Shown here: piece by piece, positions 8,071 through 11,170 of the stretch
How the letters are laid out: each line of letters starts with the position of its first letter
How positions within the stretch are numbered: position 1 is the stretch's first letter
DNA from: Pseudomonadota bacterium
Lineage (GTDB): Bacteria > Pseudomonadota > Gammaproteobacteria > Steroidobacterales > Steroidobacteraceae
Direction of reading: 5' to 3'
Length of the DNA stretch: 11,170 nt
NCBI GenBank assembly: GCA_021781775.1
Contig: JAJXWE010000019.1
Coordinates: 1-11,170 of the forward strand
Made by a program: the position numbers and the translations under genes
The notes under the pieces: generated by a model
What the model saw: the letters and a program-made list of their open reading frames with translations, nothing else
Databases searched by the model: none
Told to the model about the DNA's origin: nothing

Positions 8071-9273
8071 TCACTCTCCTCCCACTCTGACCAGGCCCGG
8101 CGTGACGATCTGCGTCGCCCGCTGCACGGCCCCCGTCTCGGCGTTCATTACCCACAGCCAATCGTGCGACAGCGCAAACAGCAGCGGATGCGCGTCGGGG
8201 GTGACCGCCACCAGATAAGCCGACTCCGGCACCGCCCATCGGTGCAGGAGCCGGTGGGTGCGGGTGTCGAGCACCCAGATCTCGCTACCGGGCTTCTCGA
8301 AGCTCCACGGCGGTCCCTCGTGCATCAGCACGAATAGGCGATGACGGGAGCGCTCGTAGGCGAAGGGAACCTGGCCGCCCGGCCGCCAGGTGATCTGGCC
8401 GGTGTGGGAGGTGGCGGGCGACATCCCGGCGGCCTCCTCGATCGACCACGGCTTCTCGAAGGTCGGCGTATCGGCGAGGTGCACCGGATGGACCCATCCG
8501 TCGTAGGTAATGAACAGTGCCAGCCCGCTGTGCTCGTCGCTGACGCTTTCGTCCATGACCGGATCGTGCATCACGTCGAAGAACCGCTTACTCCGGTGCA
8601 CCATGAATTGGCCGTTCGCCTTCACGTCCGCGGTCGCGAGCGAACCGTCCGCGCACAGTGAAGCGAATCCCCGCGGACCATACGGGAAAACGAGGCCACA
8701 GCCGGGAACTTCCACCGAGGTCATGACCTTGCGCGCCTTCAGGTCGATCACGCTCACTGCCGGGGCCGGTTGAAAGCTGTAGACGTACGCATAGTGCCCA
8801 TCGGGACTCAATGCGAGGGTGTGCGTCTTCGGATCGGAGATGAGCAGCTCCGGCAGATCGATTTCCCCTTCGTTGCTCAGCGTCGGACCACCGTAGATCG
8901 ACAGCACGTCCTCGCGCTTGCCGCGGTTGCCCAGCGTCCAGTAGGTTTCCGAGACGTAGAGCGTGTGGTGACCCGGCCCCCACACAAAATTCGCATACTG
9001 CGAGGAGTACACGCTCGCCACGAGCTGTGCCGTATCCCCGTTGATGATGCGGATACCGCCGCCGTCGATACCGTCCATCGCGCTGTAGCTGATGTCGTGC
9101 GATGTCATGCCCGCGAAGGGGGTGACGCTTGCCGTCTCGCTCTGCAGGACCGGCGGGGCGTTCGCGGAGGGCTTCTGCCCGGCGCCCCAGGCCGGCATTC
9201 CCAGCCCTATGCCGATGAGCAGCGAGAGCGCAGCTCCGGCTGCCTTGCTCGCTGGGTGTGCGATTCGCTTCAT
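8071..9273 (-). CDS. aauB: TTQ-dependent amine dehydrogenase heavy chain (beta-propeller)
   Basis: The 400-aa product matches the heavy chain of methylamine/aromatic amine dehydrogenase, a seven-bladed propeller that binds two light chains and shapes the substrate channel. A Sec signal spans 1-30 (cut after AWG). Recognisable family segments are PELLISDPKTHTLALSPDG (141-159), FQPAPAVSVIDL (167-178), Cys192 and Cys207 (the disulfide seen in methylamine dehydrogenase), DGSLATAD (209-216), WRPGG (296-300) and EIWVLDTRTHR (331-341). The start is ATG 9273 because AGGGGG (9280-9285) lies 6 nt upstream and a signal peptide follows at once. The 56 in-frame codons further upstream encode an Arg-rich sequence with no homology that I recognise. 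In known mau and aau operons mauE and mauD lie between the heavy- and light-chain genes; here they are missing and the two subunits are 1 bp apart. Confidence 0.95.
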   Translation of the reverse strand: MKRIAHPASKAAGAALSLLIGIGLGMPAWGAGQKPSANAPPVLQSETASVTPFAGMTSHDISYSAMDGIDGGGIRIINGDTAQLVASVYSSQYANFVWGPGHHTLYVSETYWTLGNRGKREDVLSIYGGPTLSNEGEIDLPELLISDPKTHTLALSPDGHYAYVYSFQPAPAVSVIDLKARKVMTSVEVPGCGLVFPYGPRGFASLCADGSLATADVKANGQFMVHRSKRFFDVMHDPVMDESVSDEHSGLALFITYDGWVHPVHLADTPTFEKPWSIEEAAGMSPATSHTGQITWRPGGQVPFAYERSRHRLFVLMHEGPPWSFEKPGSEIWVLDTRTHRLLHRWAVPESAYLVAVTPDAHPLLFALSHDWLWVMNAETGAVQRATQIVTPGLVRVGGE

Positions 9274-9478
9274 GTTACGCCCCCTGGATATTATGGGACA
9301 CAAAAGGATACGCCAGCTTCTCCGACGCCTGCTCCGCCGCCCAGTGCGCCTGAGGAACGCGGCGTTGAAACCGCTGTCCGGCGAATCGGAAGCTTGCTCG
9401 GCATCTTTGTTCACGAGATCCCCACGGCCCCGGACAGGCATGCCTGCCGGCAGACGAATGGCATGCGCGCTCTCGCGC
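9274..9478. other. 205-bp intergenic region upstream of the amine dehydrogenase operon
   Basis: This gap separates the permease stop from the heavy-chain start and must hold the operon promoter if the two blocks are transcribed separately. I see no convincing -35/-10 pair; the best -10-like CATAAT (9290-9295) is too close to the Shine-Dalgarno. A perfect 12-bp palindrome CAGGCATGCCTG lies at 9435-9446, about 33 bp past the permease stop. It could be an operator or the core of a weak hairpin. No gene is evident. Confidence 0.5.
9435..9446. repeat. Perfect 12-bp palindrome CAGGCATGCCTG
   Basis: All 12 bases are self-complementary, and a second GCATGC occurs at 9461-9466. It lies in the gap between the permease and the heavy-chain gene, a reasonable place for a regulator site controlling the amine dehydrogenase operon. 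It has no loop and no T-run, so it is unlikely to be a terminator. Chance occurrence is possible. Confidence 0.25.
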
Positions 9479-10381
9479 TCAACCGCTTTCCTTCACTGCG
9501 CTGCCCGCGACTCGCTCGGCAGCAGCTTCCACCTGTGCGGAGCGCAGCATGGCGAGCGCGGCGTAGGTGACTACCGCGGCAACCAACCAGCGAAGCAGGT
9601 GCGACGGCAATCGCTTCACGACCAATGCGGCGATCACCGCACCGATCACACCGGCAGTGGCGATTCCGACGGCGGGGCCCCAGGCAAAGCGGCCGCTGCG
9701 CAGAAAGCGTACGCCCGCGGCCGGAAGCATCATCGCGCCCGAACCCATCATGATTGGAAATGCGGCACGCACGTTGAATCCGAGCAGCGCCAATACGACC
9801 ATGGTCGGGGCATACCAGCCGATGCCGATCGTCGAGAGTGCGCCGAGGGCAAAGTTGCTGGCGACCGCCGCGACGAAGCGCCAGCCACTCAGCGACAGCG
9901 CCGTACCGCCGACCGGGAAAGCCCCGAGATTGCCGATGACGAAGAACAGCGCTGCGGTCAACAGGGCGGCTCCCATGAACAGCTGGATCGAGCGGCGCCG
10001 CATGCGGCTGACGATGCCCGCGCCGAGCCACGCGCCAGCCGTGGCGCTTGCGACCATCACCAGCAGCAGTTTCGGGTCGACGGCAATGAGGGTGACGAAG
10101 ATGATCGTCTCAGCGATGCCCACCGAGACGCTGCCGACGGTGAGGGTCCCCGGGATGAGCTCATCTCGCGGCCGGCCGCGAAACTTGTACAGCGCCGTGG
10201 TGGTGGCGTACGAGCCGATGCCGAGCGCATCCCCGAAGTTCGTGACAAACCCGATGCCGAGGTCCGACCAGGTGGGCCGCTCGCGCAGCTCGCGACGGCG
10301 GGCAATCACCACCCACTGGGCAAAGAATCCGATGCTCAGGACCCCGATCACCGCGAGCAGCACGATCTCGGCAGGACTCAT
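9479..10381 (-). CDS. TauE/SafE-type membrane permease (putative anion/sulfite exporter family)
   Basis: The 300-aa product is an integral inner-membrane protein with about eight or nine hydrophobic spans, approximately 5-26, 41-62, 78-100, 104-123, 132-151, 167-187, 205-224, 235-256 and 262-280. The first loop holds the family-like GFVTNFGDALGIGSYA, and a related second-half segment SNFALGALSTIGIGWYAP (175-192) fits the internal duplication of TauE/SafE proteins. The family exports sulfite, sulfoacetate or other small organic anions, but most members are uncharacterised and the substrate here is unknown. GGGAG (10389-10393) precedes ATG 10381 by 7 nt. The start overlaps the stop of the FAD oxidoreductase gene (ATGA, 10378-10381), so the two are co-translated and probably act on the same compound. 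Confidence 0.85.
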   Translation of the reverse strand: MSPAEIVLLAVIGVLSIGFFAQWVVIARRRELRERPTWSDLGIGFVTNFGDALGIGSYATTTALYKFRGRPRDELIPGTLTVGSVSVGIAETIIFVTLIAVDPKLLLVMVASATAGAWLGAGIVSRMRRRSIQLFMGAALLTAALFFVIGNLGAFPVGGTALSLSGWRFVAAVASNFALGALSTIGIGWYAPTMVVLALLGFNVRAAFPIMMGSGAMMLPAAGVRFLRSGRFAWGPAVGIATAGVIGAVIAALVVKRLPSHLLRWLVAAVVTYAALAMLRSAQVEAAAERVAGSAVKESG

Positions 10382-11170
10382 GCCGGTGCTCCCGATGAGC
10401 GCCGCAGCACCCGGTCGAGCGCATCACGGGTCTGCAGGTAGCGGATGGTCGCGCGGGCTGCCACACGGCTCAGGCTGTGCAGGCGGATCGGCTGCACCGG
10501 CGTGAGCGGGAAGCCGAGACTCGCAGCCGGCTCACCCAGCGCGCGGCGCCCCAGGACCCGGCCGAGCGTCGTCGCCATGGCGACACCCCGGCCGTTGTAC
10601 CCCAGCCCCGCGAGCAATCCGGGCTCAGGCTCATGCAGGTGCGGCACCCCGTCCCGGGTCATCGCCACGAATCCTCCCCAGCGGTATTCGATCGCAACGC
10701 CGGCGAGCTCGGGATACAGCTCGGCCATCGCCGTTTCGTGGATCGGCGTCGCCGCCGGGATCGGGATGTCGGCAAACTGCCCGCGCGTGCCGAGCACGAA
10801 CCGCCCGGCCGCGTCGAGTCGGTAATAGCGCAGGATGCGCTGCGTGTCGGATACGGATTGTCCGCCCGGCAGGATCTTCGCCCGCAATTGCGACGACAGC
10901 GGCGCGGTCGCCACTTGTATGGACGGCACGGCAACCACCGTGCGTCGCAGGTTATCGAACGTCCGGTCGGTATAGGCATCGGTCGCGACGATGACGGTCT
11001 GCGCCGCCACCGTGCCGCGTGCCGTTTCGACATGCCACACCTCACCGCGGCGTGTCAGGCGGATGGCGGCACTGCGCTCGTACACGCGCGCTCCGTGACT
11101 GAGGCATGCTCGTGCCAGGCCGCGCAAATAGGCGAGCGGCTGCACCGTGCCGCCGCGTCGGTCTATCCAG
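10378..11170 (-). CDS. FAD-dependent amine oxidoreductase, DadA/PuuB-like (5' part outside the window)
   Basis: About 263 C-terminal residues are visible and the frame stays open to the right edge. The reading RGGTVQPLAYLRGLARAC at the upstream end is a conserved stretch in mid-protein for the D-amino-acid oxidase / glycine oxidase superfamily, so a GTG at 11145 is an internal Val and not the start. Visible features are VIVATDAYT (first-half end of the FAD domain), EYRWGGFVAMTRDGVPHL, and the C-terminal FAD-binding GLGYNGRGVAMATTLGRVLG. Full members are about 420-470 aa, so roughly 160-200 residues with the N-terminal GxGxxG are missing. Relatives oxidise gamma-glutamylputrescine, D-amino acids, sarcosine or taurine-like amines; the choice cannot be made here. 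It is the first visible gene of a two-gene unit with the permease. Confidence 0.88.
   Translation of the reverse strand, partial: WIDRRGGTVQPLAYLRGLARACLSHGARVYERSAAIRLTRRGEVWHVETARGTVAAQTVIVATDAYTDRTFDNLRRTVVAVPSIQVATAPLSSQLRAKILPGGQSVSDTQRILRYYRLDAAGRFVLGTRGQFADIPIPAATPIHETAMAELYPELAGVAIEYRWGGFVAMTRDGVPHLHEPEPGLLAGLGYNGRGVAMATTLGRVLGRRALGEPAASLGFPLTPVQPIRLHSLSRVAARATIRYLQTRDALDRVLRRSSGAPA

Noticed and set aside
9290..9295. CATAAT as the -10 box of the amine dehydrogenase operon
   Set aside because: No -35 lies at a proper distance, and transcription would start within the Shine-Dalgarno at 9280-9285.
9274..9441. Upstream extension of the heavy chain to an ATG at 9441
   Set aside because: The 56 extra residues are Arg-rich and would bury the signal peptide; ATG 9273 has a strong Shine-Dalgarno directly before it.
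9092..10441. Plus-strand open frame of 449 codons
   Set aside because: It lies opposite the heavy-chain start, the gap and the permease; the product is hydrophilic, repetitive in Arg/Asp/Ala and without domains.
11143..11145. GTG as start codon of the FAD oxidoreductase
   Set aside because: The same frame continues to the window edge with conserved family sequence (RGGTVQPL), so the Val is internal and the gene is truncated by the window.

Overview
The window is GC-rich, densely coded bacterial DNA. It carries a TonB-dependent outer-membrane receptor, Tat and Sec export signals and periplasmic c-type cytochromes, so the host is a Gram-negative, probably a proteobacterium. The receptor style resembles gammaproteobacterial (Steroidobacter/Nevskia-like) or sphingomonad receptors, but this placement is a guess. 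There are no RNA genes, CRISPR arrays, insertion sequences or phage genes.

Layout. (1) 1-2311, minus strand: a TonB-dependent receptor whose C-terminus runs off the left edge. (2) 2312-2510: a divergent control region with two perfect palindromes. (3) 2511-3897, plus strand: an IclR-family regulator followed closely by a small monohaem cytochrome c. (4) 3898-4109: a convergent intergenic gap with GC-rich hairpins. (5) 4110-9273, minus strand: a tight five-gene operon. In transcription order it is the heavy chain and light chain of a tryptophan tryptophylquinone (TTQ) amine dehydrogenase, a second small cytochrome c, a two-[2Fe-2S] subunit, and a Tat-exported molybdenum hydroxylase large subunit of the isoquinoline 1-oxidoreductase (IorAB) type. 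(6) 9274-9478: a 205-bp gap. (7) 9479-11170, minus strand: a TauE/SafE-type membrane permease and, overlapping its start, a DadA/PuuB-like FAD amine oxidoreductase cut by the right edge.

How they may work together (inference). The receptor would import a substrate, probably an amine or N-containing compound. The TTQ enzyme would oxidise a primary amine to an aldehyde in the periplasm, the molybdenum enzyme would oxidise the aldehyde (or hydroxylate an N-heterocycle), and electrons would pass to the small cytochromes. The IclR protein is the obvious candidate regulator.

Most notable point. The light chain keeps the two TTQ tryptophans with the canonical 51-residue spacing, both active-site aspartates and 14 cysteines. 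Yet heavy and light chains are directly adjacent, and the mauE, mauD and mauG maturation genes and an amicyanin or azurin gene are all absent from the window. In their place the operon joins the TTQ enzyme to a cytochrome that appears to lack the usual axial methionine and to a molybdenum hydroxylase. I do not know this arrangement as a described system.
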